From contig JBPOEZ010000010.1 in the NCBI GenBank assembly GCA_051252005.1, forward strand, positions 46,599-110,598: 64,000 bases of DNA, written 5' to 3'. The stretch comes from JACOMS01 sp051252005 (lineage in GTDB: Bacteria > Pseudomonadota > Alphaproteobacteria > Caulobacterales > Maricaulaceae). Shown one piece after another: positions 35,930-44,306 of the stretch. A program made the position numbers and the translations under genes. The first letter of the stretch is position 1. Each line of letters starts with the position of its first letter. The notes under the pieces are model-generated. The model ran no database searches and was not told the DNA's origin. It saw only the letters and a list, made by a program, of their open reading frames with translations.

Positions 35930-37336
35930 ATGATTGATGGCCTCATATCCAGAAGTCTTTCGAGTAAGGTCCTCTTCCTCGCCATCAGCTTTGTCATGAT
36001 CGCGGAAGTGCTGATCTTCATTCCATCTGCTGCGTCTTTTCGGCAGGACTGGCTGGAGCAGCGGGCCGAACGCGCTGGGCATCTGACCCTCGCGCTTATG
36101 GGCGTGCCGGACTATGAGGGCAGCGAAATATTATCGAGCCGGTTCATGAAGGATACGGACGTCATTATGCTGTCGACTAAACGCAAAGGCATGACAGAAC
36201 TTGTTCTCGGTTTCCCACCGGAGAGCGGCCCGTTCAAGATCATAGATTTGCGGCAGGCCAAACGTTTCCCGCCTATACTTGAAACCTTTGGAGAATTTTT
36301 CGGAGACGAGACAGGCTATCTGCGCGTTATCTCGACACCAATCATAAGTGGTCAGGACAGTTTAGAATATCTAGTACCTGCCGCTTCCTTGCAGGAAGCC
36401 ATGCAAGCCTATTGTCACCGCATCTTATTGCTATCCATCCTGATCGCGCTGATTACTGGCCTCATGCTTTACTGGGCGCTCTCTTACGTGATTGTTCGCC
36501 CCGTTAAAGCTCTCGCTGGCGGCCTCGCAGCGTTTCGGGAAGATCCAGAAACGCGGCGTTCAAATTTGCCGCCGTCGACACGGAAAGACGAAATCGGTCA
36601 GCTCCAGCGCGAATTTTTCGACATGAAAAAGAGCGTCCGAAGCGCCTTTAAACAGCAAGACAGGCTCGCCACATTGGGGCTTGCCGTCGCCAAAATTAAT
36701 CATGATCTTCGAAACGTTCTGACCTCGGCGCACCTCGTGTCTGACCGCATTGCTATGGATAAAGATAAACGCGTAGCGCAAATGGGCGAGCGCCTTGTCC
36801 GCGCGGTTGACCGCGGGATTAAGCTTTGCACGGATGTGCTAAATTATTCCCAATCCAAAGAAGATCCGCCAGAGCTTAAGCCCGTTCGAGTTAGTCTTTT
36901 GCTCGGCGAAATCGCAGCAGATGTTTTGCCAAGTTTTAACAGGCCCAGCCGTAAAATTCGTTTCACCAACACAGTCCCAACTGACCTGACCCTAAAACTT
37001 GACTCAGATCACACGTACCGGATTTTTCATAATCTGTTCCGTAATGCGTCACAGGCTATGGCCGGCCTCAAAGATGATGATGCCGTTCGGCATTTAAGCG
37101 TCAGCGCGCGTCCGTCTGGCGACCAGACCATCATTGACGTTATTGACACCGGACCAGGTCTTCCGAGCCGCGCAAAGGAAAACCTATTCAAGGCCTTCGC
37201 GGCTTCGTCAGGCCATGGAAGCTCAGGCCTCGGCCTTACGATTGCGAAAGAACTAACGCAGGATCAGGGCGGAGATATCATTCTGAGCCAAACAGGAGAG
37301 ACAGGCACGACCTTCTCCGTCAGTTTTCCGACCTAA
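35930..37336 (+). CDS. Membrane sensor histidine kinase with HAMP domain
   Basis: A 468-residue sensor kinase. A first membrane helix (about 13-34), a periplasmic sensing region (about 35-162), a second helix (about 163-187) and a HAMP linker (about 188-240) come first. The phospho-acceptor His is in AKINHDLRNVLTSAHLV near residue 258. This H-box is less common than SHELRTP. The ATPase domain follows with HNLFRNASQAM (N box) and DTGPGLPS (G1). The start at 35930 lies eight bases after the deacylase stop; earlier in-frame starts would overlap that gene. No response regulator is adjacent, so its partner and signal are unknown. Confidence 0.9.
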   Translation: MIDGLISRSLSSKVLFLAISFVMIAEVLIFIPSAASFRQDWLEQRAERAGHLTLALMGVPDYEGSEILSSRFMKDTDVIMLSTKRKGMTELVLGFPPESGPFKIIDLRQAKRFPPILETFGEFFGDETGYLRVISTPIISGQDSLEYLVPAASLQEAMQAYCHRILLLSILIALITGLMLYWALSYVIVRPVKALAGGLAAFREDPETRRSNLPPSTRKDEIGQLQREFFDMKKSVRSAFKQQDRLATLGLAVAKINHDLRNVLTSAHLVSDRIAMDKDKRVAQMGERLVRAVDRGIKLCTDVLNYSQSKEDPPELKPVRVSLLLGEIAADVLPSFNRPSRKIRFTNTVPTDLTLKLDSDHTYRIFHNLFRNASQAMAGLKDDDAVRHLSVSARPSGDQTIIDVIDTGPGLPSRAKENLFKAFAASSGHGSSGLGLTIAKELTQDQGGDIILSQTGETGTTFSVSFPT

Positions 37337-37362
37337 ACACCCGCCTGCTTATTGACTCGTCA

Positions 37363-37418
37363 CGCCCGCCTTATTAGTCAAATCACAACTGCGCCGATTT
37401 AAGTCAAACTTGCGGGCG
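37363..37418 (+). promoter_or_regulatory. Structured leader candidate upstream of the homoserine dehydrogenase gene
   Basis: CGCCCGC (37363-37369) and GCGGGCG (37412-37418) are exact complements 42 bases apart. They enclose two near-identical 9-mers, TTAGTCAAA at 37374 and TAAGTCAAA at 37400. The element ends 28 bases before the start codon. It does not match a riboswitch class I recognise and could be a chance fold or an operator pair. Confidence 0.3.
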
Positions 37419-37446
37419 CATGAAAAAATTCCGCTAAAGAGGTTTT

Positions 37447-39126
37447 ATGCCAGTTCCTGTTATTGTTATTAATTTCGGCCATAGCGTTTTGCGCTCCCTC
37501 GATGACTACACAGAGGCTGCCTCAGAAATTTACCGCCATTACCGCCAAGGTAATAATGTTGTGGCCGTCACATCCGCCCAAGGCGATCAGACGGATGTCC
37601 TCATGGCAGAAGCGCGCCGTGTCGGCCCGGACAGCACCGCGAAAAACCTGCCCGAACTGATACAGCTCGGCGAACGGCGCTCAGCAGCACTTCTCGCGCT
37701 TGCACTCGAGCGTATCGGCGCGCCTGCCTTTGTAAGGCAAGCCCGAGATTTGGGTTTGAAGGCCGCTGGCCCAAACACTGAAGCGGAACTGGTTGACCTT
37801 AATGTTGGGCAGCTTGAGCAAGACCTTAAAGACCATGATATTGTTGTGATGCCAGGCTATGTTGGTATCGGCGAAAACGACCGTCCGTCTTTACTTGGCG
37901 ACGGCGGGGCCGACCTCACAGCGCTTTATGTCGCGCATAGATTAGGGATCAAAGCTCTCCTCCTCAAAGATGTCGACGGCGTCTATGAACAAGATCCGAA
38001 ACAACACCCAAATGCCAAGCGCTATGAAAACTTATCATGGCAAGAGGCGCGCAAGCGGGCAGGCGTGTTGGTCGCCCCTAAAGCTTTGACCTTTGCTGAA
38101 AATCACAAGCTTGAATTTCATATCGGCACGCCCGGTATCCCGCATTACACCACGATCGGCGAGACAACGTCGGAGGCAACGGCTCCGAAGCGCCCGCGTC
38201 CGCTGCGCGTTGCTATGCTAGGCTGCGGCGTCGTCGGCGGTGGTGTTTATCGCCGCGTCAAGGCGCTCCCCGCTCGGTTTGAAATCGTCAAAATCATGGT
38301 CAGAAACGAACAAAAATATATCGACCAAGGCTATAAGCGGCACGAAATCACAACAAAATTTGACGATGTTATCGCGGCAAAGCCTGACATTTTTATTGAT
38401 GTGTCTGGCCCAATTGAACCTGCGCTCACCTTTACCAAAGACATGCTGTCACGCGGCGTGCATGTGGTTAGCGCGAATAAGCAAGCCATTGCGGCGGGCG
38501 GAAAAGACTTACTTGATTTTGCCAAAGACGCTGGGTCTATTCTCGCTTTCTCCAGCGCGGCCGGAGGCGGCATGCCCGTCCTTGAAATGTGTATCCGTGA
38601 ACATGGACGCATTGACCGCGTCGAAGCGCTTCTCAACGGCACGACGAATTATATGCTCGGCGAAATGACAGGCGGGAAAAGTTATGATGAGGCCCTTCGC
38701 GAAGCGCAGGAAAAAGGCTTTGCTGAAGCCGACCCAAGCGGCGACGTCCACGGCTCTGACGCGGCGGCGAAAATCCGTCTTGTCGCCTTACTCGGTTTTG
38801 GCGAAACCATAACCCTTGACGACATTCCCTGTGACACCATAGAGAATTATGAGATCAAGCAGCCTCTTAGCGGCGCAGTCAAACGGATTGCAAGTTGCTG
38901 GCGTCATGACGGCGGTTTCCAAACGGCCCTTGAACTTAAAGATCTGCCCCTCAATAATTTCATTGCACAAGCTGACGGCGAAGAAGCTCACGCGATTTTC
39001 TATTTTGATGATGGCGATATCTATAAAATTCGGGGTAAAGGCGCAGGCCGTTGGCCCACGACCGAATCCGTTATGGCGGACCTCTATGATATCTCAGCGG
39101 CAGACATGAACGCGCCGGAGGCATAA
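37447..39126 (+). CDS. Homoserine dehydrogenase fused to a degenerate aspartokinase-like domain
   Basis: A 559-residue fusion. Residues about 1-235 have the amino-acid-kinase fold of aspartokinase (VMPGYVGIG, LGDGGADLTALYVAHRLGI, KDVDGVYEQDPKQ). The catalytic KFGGTS motif reads INFGHS, so the key Lys and the GGTS turn are lost. Residues about 253-559 form homoserine dehydrogenase, which reduces aspartate semialdehyde to homoserine: GCGVVGGGVYR (NAD(P) site), VSANKQAIA, NGTTNYMLGEM and GSDAAAKIRLVALLGF (catalytic Lys). ACT regulatory domains are absent from the middle and the end, unlike ThrA. AGAGG lies four bases before the ATG. The dehydrogenase role is firm; kinase activity is doubtful. 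Confidence 0.92.
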   Translation: MPVPVIVINFGHSVLRSLDDYTEAASEIYRHYRQGNNVVAVTSAQGDQTDVLMAEARRVGPDSTAKNLPELIQLGERRSAALLALALERIGAPAFVRQARDLGLKAAGPNTEAELVDLNVGQLEQDLKDHDIVVMPGYVGIGENDRPSLLGDGGADLTALYVAHRLGIKALLLKDVDGVYEQDPKQHPNAKRYENLSWQEARKRAGVLVAPKALTFAENHKLEFHIGTPGIPHYTTIGETTSEATAPKRPRPLRVAMLGCGVVGGGVYRRVKALPARFEIVKIMVRNEQKYIDQGYKRHEITTKFDDVIAAKPDIFIDVSGPIEPALTFTKDMLSRGVHVVSANKQAIAAGGKDLLDFAKDAGSILAFSSAAGGGMPVLEMCIREHGRIDRVEALLNGTTNYMLGEMTGGKSYDEALREAQEKGFAEADPSGDVHGSDAAAKIRLVALLGFGETITLDDIPCDTIENYEIKQPLSGAVKRIASCWRHDGGFQTALELKDLPLNNFIAQADGEEAHAIFYFDDGDIYKIRGKGAGRWPTTESVMADLYDISAADMNAPEA

Positions 39127-39127
39127 T

Positions 39128-40543
39128 ATTAGCACGGCGCCTGTCATTGTCTGGTTTCGGCGTGACCTTCGCGTTTCTGACAACCCCGCTTTGGCGCGCG
39201 CGGCAGAGACAGGAAAGCCTGTCATCGCCGTCTATATTGACCAAACAAATCGCCAGCGCAGCATGGGCAGTGCGTCTAAATGGTGGTTACATCATAGCCT
39301 AAAGGCCTTAGAGCAAGATTTAAGCGACTTAAACATCCCTCTCATCTTGTACCAAGACGTAGCGGATAAGGGCCTTAACGCGCTTATATCAGCGTCCGGC
39401 GCCGATCATCTTGTTTGGAACCGATGCTACGAAGCGGAAAGCATTGCCCGCGATACGGCCCTCAAAGAAGAAATGACTCAAAAAGGCATAAAGGCGGAAA
39501 GCTTTAACGGCTCCCTTTTGAATGAACCGTGGGAAATTAAATCTGGTAACGGAACGTACTACAAAGTCTTTACGCCGTACTGGAAAGCCGTGCTTCGCGG
39601 GCCGCCCACGCATGAGCCTCTGCCATCCCCTCAAAAACAAACCGCCATCGAGAAAGACCTTCAAACCCTTCGCTTAGACGATTTAAATTTATTGCCGTCA
39701 AATCCAGACTGGGGCGCGAAAATGTCGCCGTTTTGGCAGCCTGGGGCTAAAGGCGCAAAGCAAGCGCTTGAAGACTTTCTGGACGGCCCCGTGACGCATT
39801 ACGGTACAGACCGCGACCGACCAGATCGGAACGGCACGTCTCGCCTATCGCCGCATCTTGCGTTTGGCGAAATATCACCTCGGCAAATTTGGCATGAAAC
39901 TAGAGAGAAAACAAATCACGGCGAGAAGTTTCTTTCTGAGATTGGCTGGCGGGAATTCTCCTACGCGCTGCTGTTCCATAACCCTAAATTGGCGAAGGAG
40001 AACTTCAAACCGGATTTTGACGGGTTTGATTGGTCGCATGGTGACGAAAAACTTATGCGCTGGCAAAAAGGGCTCACTGGCTACCCCTTTGTCGATGCGG
40101 GTATGCGGCAATTATGGGCGACGGGTTGGCAACATAACCGCGTGCGGATGGTCACAGCCAGCTTCTTGATCAAGCATTTATTGATTGATTGGCGCGAAGG
40201 CGAAACATGGTTTTGGGACACCCTCGTTGACGCGGATCCGGCGAGCAACGCCGCAAGCTGGCAATGGGTCGCGGGAAGCGGCGCAGATGCTTCGCCCTAT
40301 TTCCGCATTTTCAACCCCATAACACAGGGCCAAAAATTTGACCCCAATGGCGACTATGTTCGCAAATGGGTTCCAGAACTGAAACGGCTGCCGAATAAGT
40401 ATATTCACAGCCCTTGGGATGCCCCTAAGTCGGTTTTAAAAGAAGCGAACGTCACCCTTGGGGACACGTACCCGAAGCCTATTGTCGAACATAAACGCGC
40501 CCGCGAAAAAGCCCTTGAACGGTATAAGGCTATGAAATCATAA
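39128..40543 (+). CDS. phrB: Deoxyribodipyrimidine photolyase, apparent ATT start
   Basis: A 471-residue CPD photolyase of the cryptochrome/photolyase family; it repairs UV pyrimidine dimers with FAD and light. The N-terminal signature VIVWFRRDLRVSDNPAL is encoded from 39143 to 39193, upstream of every in-frame ATG, GTG or TTG (the first is TTG 39191, which would delete it). A stop at 39107 closes the frame, leaving ATT at 39128 as the best start, with GGAGG six bases upstream and one base after the homoserine dehydrogenase stop. FAD-binding signatures are visible: GTSRLSPHLAFGEISPRQIW, WREFSYALLF, GYPFVDAGMRQLWATGW and ASNAASWQWVAGSGADASPYFR (the last quoted as joined short motifs ASNAASWQW and GSGADASPYFR). 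Confidence 0.93.
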   Translation: MSTAPVIVWFRRDLRVSDNPALARAAETGKPVIAVYIDQTNRQRSMGSASKWWLHHSLKALEQDLSDLNIPLILYQDVADKGLNALISASGADHLVWNRCYEAESIARDTALKEEMTQKGIKAESFNGSLLNEPWEIKSGNGTYYKVFTPYWKAVLRGPPTHEPLPSPQKQTAIEKDLQTLRLDDLNLLPSNPDWGAKMSPFWQPGAKGAKQALEDFLDGPVTHYGTDRDRPDRNGTSRLSPHLAFGEISPRQIWHETREKTNHGEKFLSEIGWREFSYALLFHNPKLAKENFKPDFDGFDWSHGDEKLMRWQKGLTGYPFVDAGMRQLWATGWQHNRVRMVTASFLIKHLLIDWREGETWFWDTLVDADPASNAASWQWVAGSGADASPYFRIFNPITQGQKFDPNGDYVRKWVPELKRLPNKYIHSPWDAPKSVLKEANVTLGDTYPKPIVEHKRAREKALERYKAMKS

Positions 40544-40609
40544 GGCAGCAACTGCCCGCTCTCGTGTTTGTGATTGTCATGTGAGCGCGGCTCAGACTAT
40601 CTATCGCCT

Positions 40610-41227
40610 ATGAAAAATATATTTATTACGCTTACAGTCTTAGGCTTTGCCGCCTGTTCACCGTCCGCAAGTTCGGCGAATGACGGAACGCAACCCGCTT
40701 CCAGCGAAGCCGAAACGGCTATTTTCGCAGGCGGATGTTTTTGGTGCACAGAATCAGACTTCGAAAAAGTCCCCGGCGTCATAGAAGCTGTCTCTGGCTA
40801 CACGGGCGGACACATAGAAAATCCGACTTACAAACAGGTCACCCGCGATGATACGGGTCATTACGAAGCCGTTAAAGTTATCTTTGATCCGTCTCAAGTG
40901 ACTTACAAAGCGCTCGTTGATTATTATTGGCATACGGTAGATCCGACAGATCCAAATGGCCAGTTTTGCGATGAGGGCTCAAGTTACAGGACAGCGATTT
41001 TCGCATCGCCTGAACAATTAGAAGCCGCGAAGCTTTCCAAAGAGGAGATTAAGCAATCCAAGTCTTTCGCAGACCCGATTGTCACTCCCATCGTGGCGGC
41101 GGCGACATTTTACGATGCCGAAGACTATCATCAGGATTATTATAAGAAGAACAAAATTCGTTATAAGTTTTACCGCAATGGCTGCGGGCGTGATAAGCGC
41201 CTCGAGCAGCTCTGGGGCGACAAATAA
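40610..41227 (+). CDS. msrA: Peptide-methionine (S)-S-oxide reductase, lipoprotein form
   Basis: MsrA reduces methionine-S-sulfoxide in proteins. The protein has 205 residues; the active site GGCFWCTESDF, with the nucleophile Cys near residue 43, is clear, as are SGYTGGHIENPTYKQV and YWHTVDPTDPNGQF. A lipoprotein signal, MKNIFITLTVLGFAAC, precedes the domain, so the enzyme should sit on the periplasmic side of a membrane and repair envelope proteins; thioredoxin-like reductant would have to be delivered there. The start at 40610 gives the signal peptide directly. No msrB lies nearby. Confidence 0.95.
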   Translation: MKNIFITLTVLGFAACSPSASSANDGTQPASSEAETAIFAGGCFWCTESDFEKVPGVIEAVSGYTGGHIENPTYKQVTRDDTGHYEAVKVIFDPSQVTYKALVDYYWHTVDPTDPNGQFCDEGSSYRTAIFASPEQLEAAKLSKEEIKQSKSFADPIVTPIVAAATFYDAEDYHQDYYKKNKIRYKFYRNGCGRDKRLEQLWGDK

Positions 41228-41239
41228 GTCCGGCTTGCT

Positions 41240-42718
41240 CTAACGGGTTTCAGTTGGCGTATATCCGTAAGCAGCCCACAGAGCCAGCTTTCGCCGCTTG
41301 CCGCCGCCAAGGTCAATATCAAGCGGCTTAAGTGGAACAATGCGCTCAAAGTCTTCTAAAAATTCATCTTCATAATTTTTATGATAATTAATTAAAAGCA
41401 TCGGGCCTTCCGTAGCCTCTAACGGATGCATAAGTTCCGCGTGGTTGAGGGGGTGATTTTTAAGTCTCCACATTTTCAGCGGCGCGGTGTCAGCAAGCCC
41501 GTAATAATTCAAATCGTAAAATGTGATCCGGTTATCAAGCGCGATGACGGAATAAGCCTGTCCCTCATGCCCCTCAGCAAAGCGGTTTTCTAAGACCTCA
41601 ACGGTTTCTGGCCACGCTCTGAGACGTTTGAAACTATTGGCCGCGCCAACGGCGTTCGCAAGCGCCGGAAACAGTCCCAAAATCACAAGCCCTCCGCCCA
41701 AGGCCGCATTAACGATCAGTCCTGCTTTTGTGGCCTTACGAACCGTTTTCAAGCCGTAATGGGCGAGCAGAATTGATCCGCCCACATAGGCCGTCACGGC
41801 CCAGTTCGCATTAGCGCGAGACATGAGGGCCTGAAACGAAATAATTAAAAGCGGACTGAGCACGAAGAGCGCAATCCAAAAAGCAGGGCTTTCTAGTTTC
41901 TGTCGGCAGGCCGCAATAAGCGCCATCACGAGAAGCACCAATGTAACAGGCCCGAAGACGATCAGCTGATCGGCCCAAAATGTTAGAAGCTCGCCCGGAT
42001 GAAACGGAATGCCTCCTTGCACATTGGCATTTGCCACTGTGTGGGACAGGGTCGCGAAATCATGGTTCATATTCCACACGATGTTAGGCGCAATAAGAAG
42101 AGTCGCGATAATGACGACTGCGGCCCCCTTAAAAGACAAAAGCGCGTTACGCGTCGGCCTATCGAATAAAACCGCCAAGCCCAAAGCTGGTAGAAAAAAC
42201 AACATCGCGTATTTACACAAAAGGCCGACACCGATAGCGAGCCCGAGTTGCAGCGCGCGCGGCCATGTCGGGTTTTCCCGTAAGTGAAGCCACGCATTGA
42301 GCGCTACAGCAAAACAGAAAAGCAGCGGCACGTCGGTGCTAACAATCCCCGCAGAAAGCCCCACAGCCGGCATGATAATATAAATCAGCGCCGCCCAAAA
42401 ACCCGTCTGCGCGTCAAAGGCAAAACGGGCCGTGCGGAAAATGACATAGGCTGTTGCGGAATGCAGGACCGGGGACGAAAGCCTCACCGCCCATTCCGCA
42501 TCTCCGAAAACCCCTGTTGTCGCGGCGATCACCCACGCAATCATAGGCGGTTTTGTGAAGTAGCCCCAATCGAGATCTTTCGACCACGCCCAATATTGCG
42601 CCTCGTCCCCGTGCAAATAAAACGGCGAAATGAATAGCGCGGTCAAGCGAAAGAGCAAAAGGCCCAAAATGAGCCAGACGGCCCAGCGGTGATATGGCGG
42701 CGTTATTGTTTTACTCAT
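41240..42718 (-). CDS. Glycosyltransferase family 39-like (ArnT/PMT_2) membrane protein
   Basis: A 492-residue integral membrane protein with about ten to twelve helices. The first periplasmic loop carries HGDEAQYWAWSKDLDWGYF and TKPPMIAWV, the acidic pattern of dolichyl/undecaprenyl-phosphate-sugar-dependent GT-C transferases (PMT_2/ArnT type). GLLCKYAMLFFLPAL follows near residue 184. The C-terminal 120 residues are soluble. It would transfer a sugar from a polyprenyl carrier to lipid A, protein or another envelope acceptor; donor and acceptor are unknown. It converges with msrA, 12 bases apart. Confidence 0.85.
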   Translation of the reverse strand: MSKTITPPYHRWAVWLILGLLLFRLTALFISPFYLHGDEAQYWAWSKDLDWGYFTKPPMIAWVIAATTGVFGDAEWAVRLSSPVLHSATAYVIFRTARFAFDAQTGFWAALIYIIMPAVGLSAGIVSTDVPLLFCFAVALNAWLHLRENPTWPRALQLGLAIGVGLLCKYAMLFFLPALGLAVLFDRPTRNALLSFKGAAVVIIATLLIAPNIVWNMNHDFATLSHTVANANVQGGIPFHPGELLTFWADQLIVFGPVTLVLLVMALIAACRQKLESPAFWIALFVLSPLLIISFQALMSRANANWAVTAYVGGSILLAHYGLKTVRKATKAGLIVNAALGGGLVILGLFPALANAVGAANSFKRLRAWPETVEVLENRFAEGHEGQAYSVIALDNRITFYDLNYYGLADTAPLKMWRLKNHPLNHAELMHPLEATEGPMLLINYHKNYEDEFLEDFERIVPLKPLDIDLGGGKRRKLALWAAYGYTPTETR

Positions 42719-42816
42719 ACAGTCTCATGCCAAACTTACGCGCTTTTATCCACTCCATTATCTAACCAAATTGTAAGCCCGCCTTAAGGCACAGGGTCAG
42801 AATTCTTTGCGGTTTA

Positions 42817-42824
42817 TTAACCAT
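42817..42824 (+). promoter_or_regulatory. CtrA half-site TTAACCAT upstream of eipA
   Basis: An exact TTAACCAT, the usual CtrA half-site, 50 bases before the eipA start codon. The position 11 bases upstream is TTTG, only a partial second half. In Brucella abortus eipA has been reported as a direct CtrA target, which makes this site plausible. Binding is inferred. Confidence 0.5.
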
Positions 42825-42874
42825 GCCCGCCCACTCTGTTCTCAAAGTTTAAACAGCCGCCGATCGGAAACATC

Positions 42875-43510
42875 ATGACCCGCTTCCCAAGCCTCAAAAA
42901 AATTGGCATCGCTAGCCTCTGCCTTCTTTGGCTTGCTGGCTGCGCGACCAATGCCGCTAATCCGTATGGAACAGAAAAGACGGGTTACCCGCAAGCCGAT
43001 CAGCCTTACGCTGAAGAGGGACAATCAGGCGGACTCAGCGAGAACGAGCTTGTCCAAGGCATTTCCACCCATCTGGGCGTAACCTCAGAATCTGCCGCCT
43101 CAATTATCGCGCGCTTGTTCAAAGACCGCGGACGGCCTTCAGGTTACATAACAGGCGACGAAGGTAGCGGCGCTATCGGTGTCGGCGCGCGTTACGGCAA
43201 AGGCACGCTTTGGCTCGAAAACGGACAGTCAGTTCCCGTATATTGGCAAGGCCCCACGGTTGGATTTGATTTTGGCGGAGATGCCTCAAAGGTCTTCACA
43301 CTTGTTTACGGCCTTGATGATCCGCAGCGCATCTATCAGCGTTTTCCGGGCGTTGATGGCAGCGCTTATCTTGTTGGCGGTATGGCCGTGAATTACCAAC
43401 GCGCGAACGGTATCACCCTTGCCCCGATCCGTTCCGGTGTCGGTGTTCGTCTCGGCGCAAAAGTAGGCTACACAAGCTACACCACAAAACGAAATTACTT
43501 GCCGTTCTAA
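42875..43510 (+). CDS. eipA: EipA-like envelope protein (DUF1134)
   Basis: A 211-residue DUF1134 protein. A lipobox-like LAGC near residue 23 follows a hydrophobic signal. The conserved domain, residues about 85-205, includes GRPSGYITGDEGSGAIGVG, LRYGKG-type glycine turns and PTVGFDFGGDASKVFTLVYG. Family members are small periplasmic beta-barrels; EipA of Brucella supports envelope integrity under stress. The family is largely alphaproteobacterial. The Cys suggests a lipoprotein form here, a difference from soluble EipA that should be treated as a prediction. A CtrA half-site lies upstream, and the gene converges with the ThiF-like gene, overlapping by four bases. Confidence 0.88.
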   Translation: MTRFPSLKKIGIASLCLLWLAGCATNAANPYGTEKTGYPQADQPYAEEGQSGGLSENELVQGISTHLGVTSESAASIIARLFKDRGRPSGYITGDEGSGAIGVGARYGKGTLWLENGQSVPVYWQGPTVGFDFGGDASKVFTLVYGLDDPQRIYQRFPGVDGSAYLVGGMAVNYQRANGITLAPIRSGVGVRLGAKVGYTSYTTKRNYLPF

Positions 43511-44250
43511 CGCGCGCCACACGCAGGGCAGTCAGGGTCTTTAGATAGACGAATCGTGCGGCTTTCGGCGGCAAGACCATCATAAACCCAGACGCGGCCA
43601 GACAAAGTTTTTCCGGCCCCCGTAAGATGCTTGATCGTCTCTAGCGCCATCATAGACCCCGCTATTCCGGCCAAAGCCCCGACAACGCCGACTTCGGAGC
43701 ATGTCTCGGCGTGCAAAGGGGCTTCCGGCACAAGGCATTGATAACAGGGCCCAACATGATCGGAGGGGAAAAGGCTAACCTGTGCGTCGAAACGGCCTAA
43801 AGCGCCAGACACTAAGGGAATAGATAAAGATAAGGCGGCGGCGTTGACGATGAACCGCGTCTCAAAACTATCCGTGCCGTCCAAAATGACGTCATGTCCC
43901 GCTAGGATGTCCTGTGAATTCTCTGCGTTCAATCGCTTATCAACATTTGTAAACGTCATATGCGGGTTCAGCCCGTTCAGACGATCTGACATAGCGCTGA
44001 CTTTAAGCGTCTCTCTATCCTTATCCGAAAACTGAATTTGGCGCTGCAAGTTTGAGCGCGCGACCACATCATCGTCGATCAGCGTAAGGTGGCCAATTCC
44101 TGCCGCAGCCAAATAGAGACCCGTGGGGCCGCCCAGGCCGCCTGCACCGACAATCGCCACACGGGCATCCGTCAGGGCCTTCTGGCCCGGGCCGCCGATC
44201 TCTTTCAAGACTAAATGCCTTGCATAGCGTTCTATATAGTCCGGCGTCAT
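43507..44250 (-). CDS. ThiF/MoeB-like adenylyltransferase
   Basis: A 247-residue E1-like enzyme of the HesA/MoeB/ThiF family, which adenylates the C-terminal glycine of a small sulfur-carrier protein. The N-terminal YARHLVLKEIGGPGQ, the ATP site VAIVGAGGLGGPTGLYLA and DDDVVARSNLQRQ are all present. Zinc cysteines are CYQC near residue 178 and CPAC near residue 243. The start at 44250 fits the family; an upstream in-frame start at 44301 would overlap the regulatory region. No thiS or moaD lies beside it, so whether it serves thiamin or molybdopterin synthesis is open. No rhodanese domain is attached. Confidence 0.9.
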   Translation of the reverse strand: MTPDYIERYARHLVLKEIGGPGQKALTDARVAIVGAGGLGGPTGLYLAAAGIGHLTLIDDDVVARSNLQRQIQFSDKDRETLKVSAMSDRLNGLNPHMTFTNVDKRLNAENSQDILAGHDVILDGTDSFETRFIVNAAALSLSIPLVSGALGRFDAQVSLFPSDHVGPCYQCLVPEAPLHAETCSEVGVVGALAGIAGSMMALETIKHLTGAGKTLSGRVWVYDGLAAESRTIRLSKDPDCPACGAR

Positions 44251-44306
44251 CTCAGTCCTTATTTCTCTGTATATTATGGCACAGCCATCTTGAAAGTTCA
44301 CTGTAA

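Noticed and set aside
37363..37418. SAM-II riboswitch upstream of the homoserine dehydrogenase gene
   Set aside because: The conserved SAM-II core sequence is not present; listed only as an unclassified leader.
39191..40543. Photolyase starting at TTG 39191
   Set aside because: It would remove the conserved WFRRDLR segment, and no Shine-Dalgarno precedes it.
40544..40556. GGCAG-CAA-CTGCC hairpin after the photolyase gene as a terminator
   Set aside because: The stem is short, the loop is three bases, and no T-tract follows.
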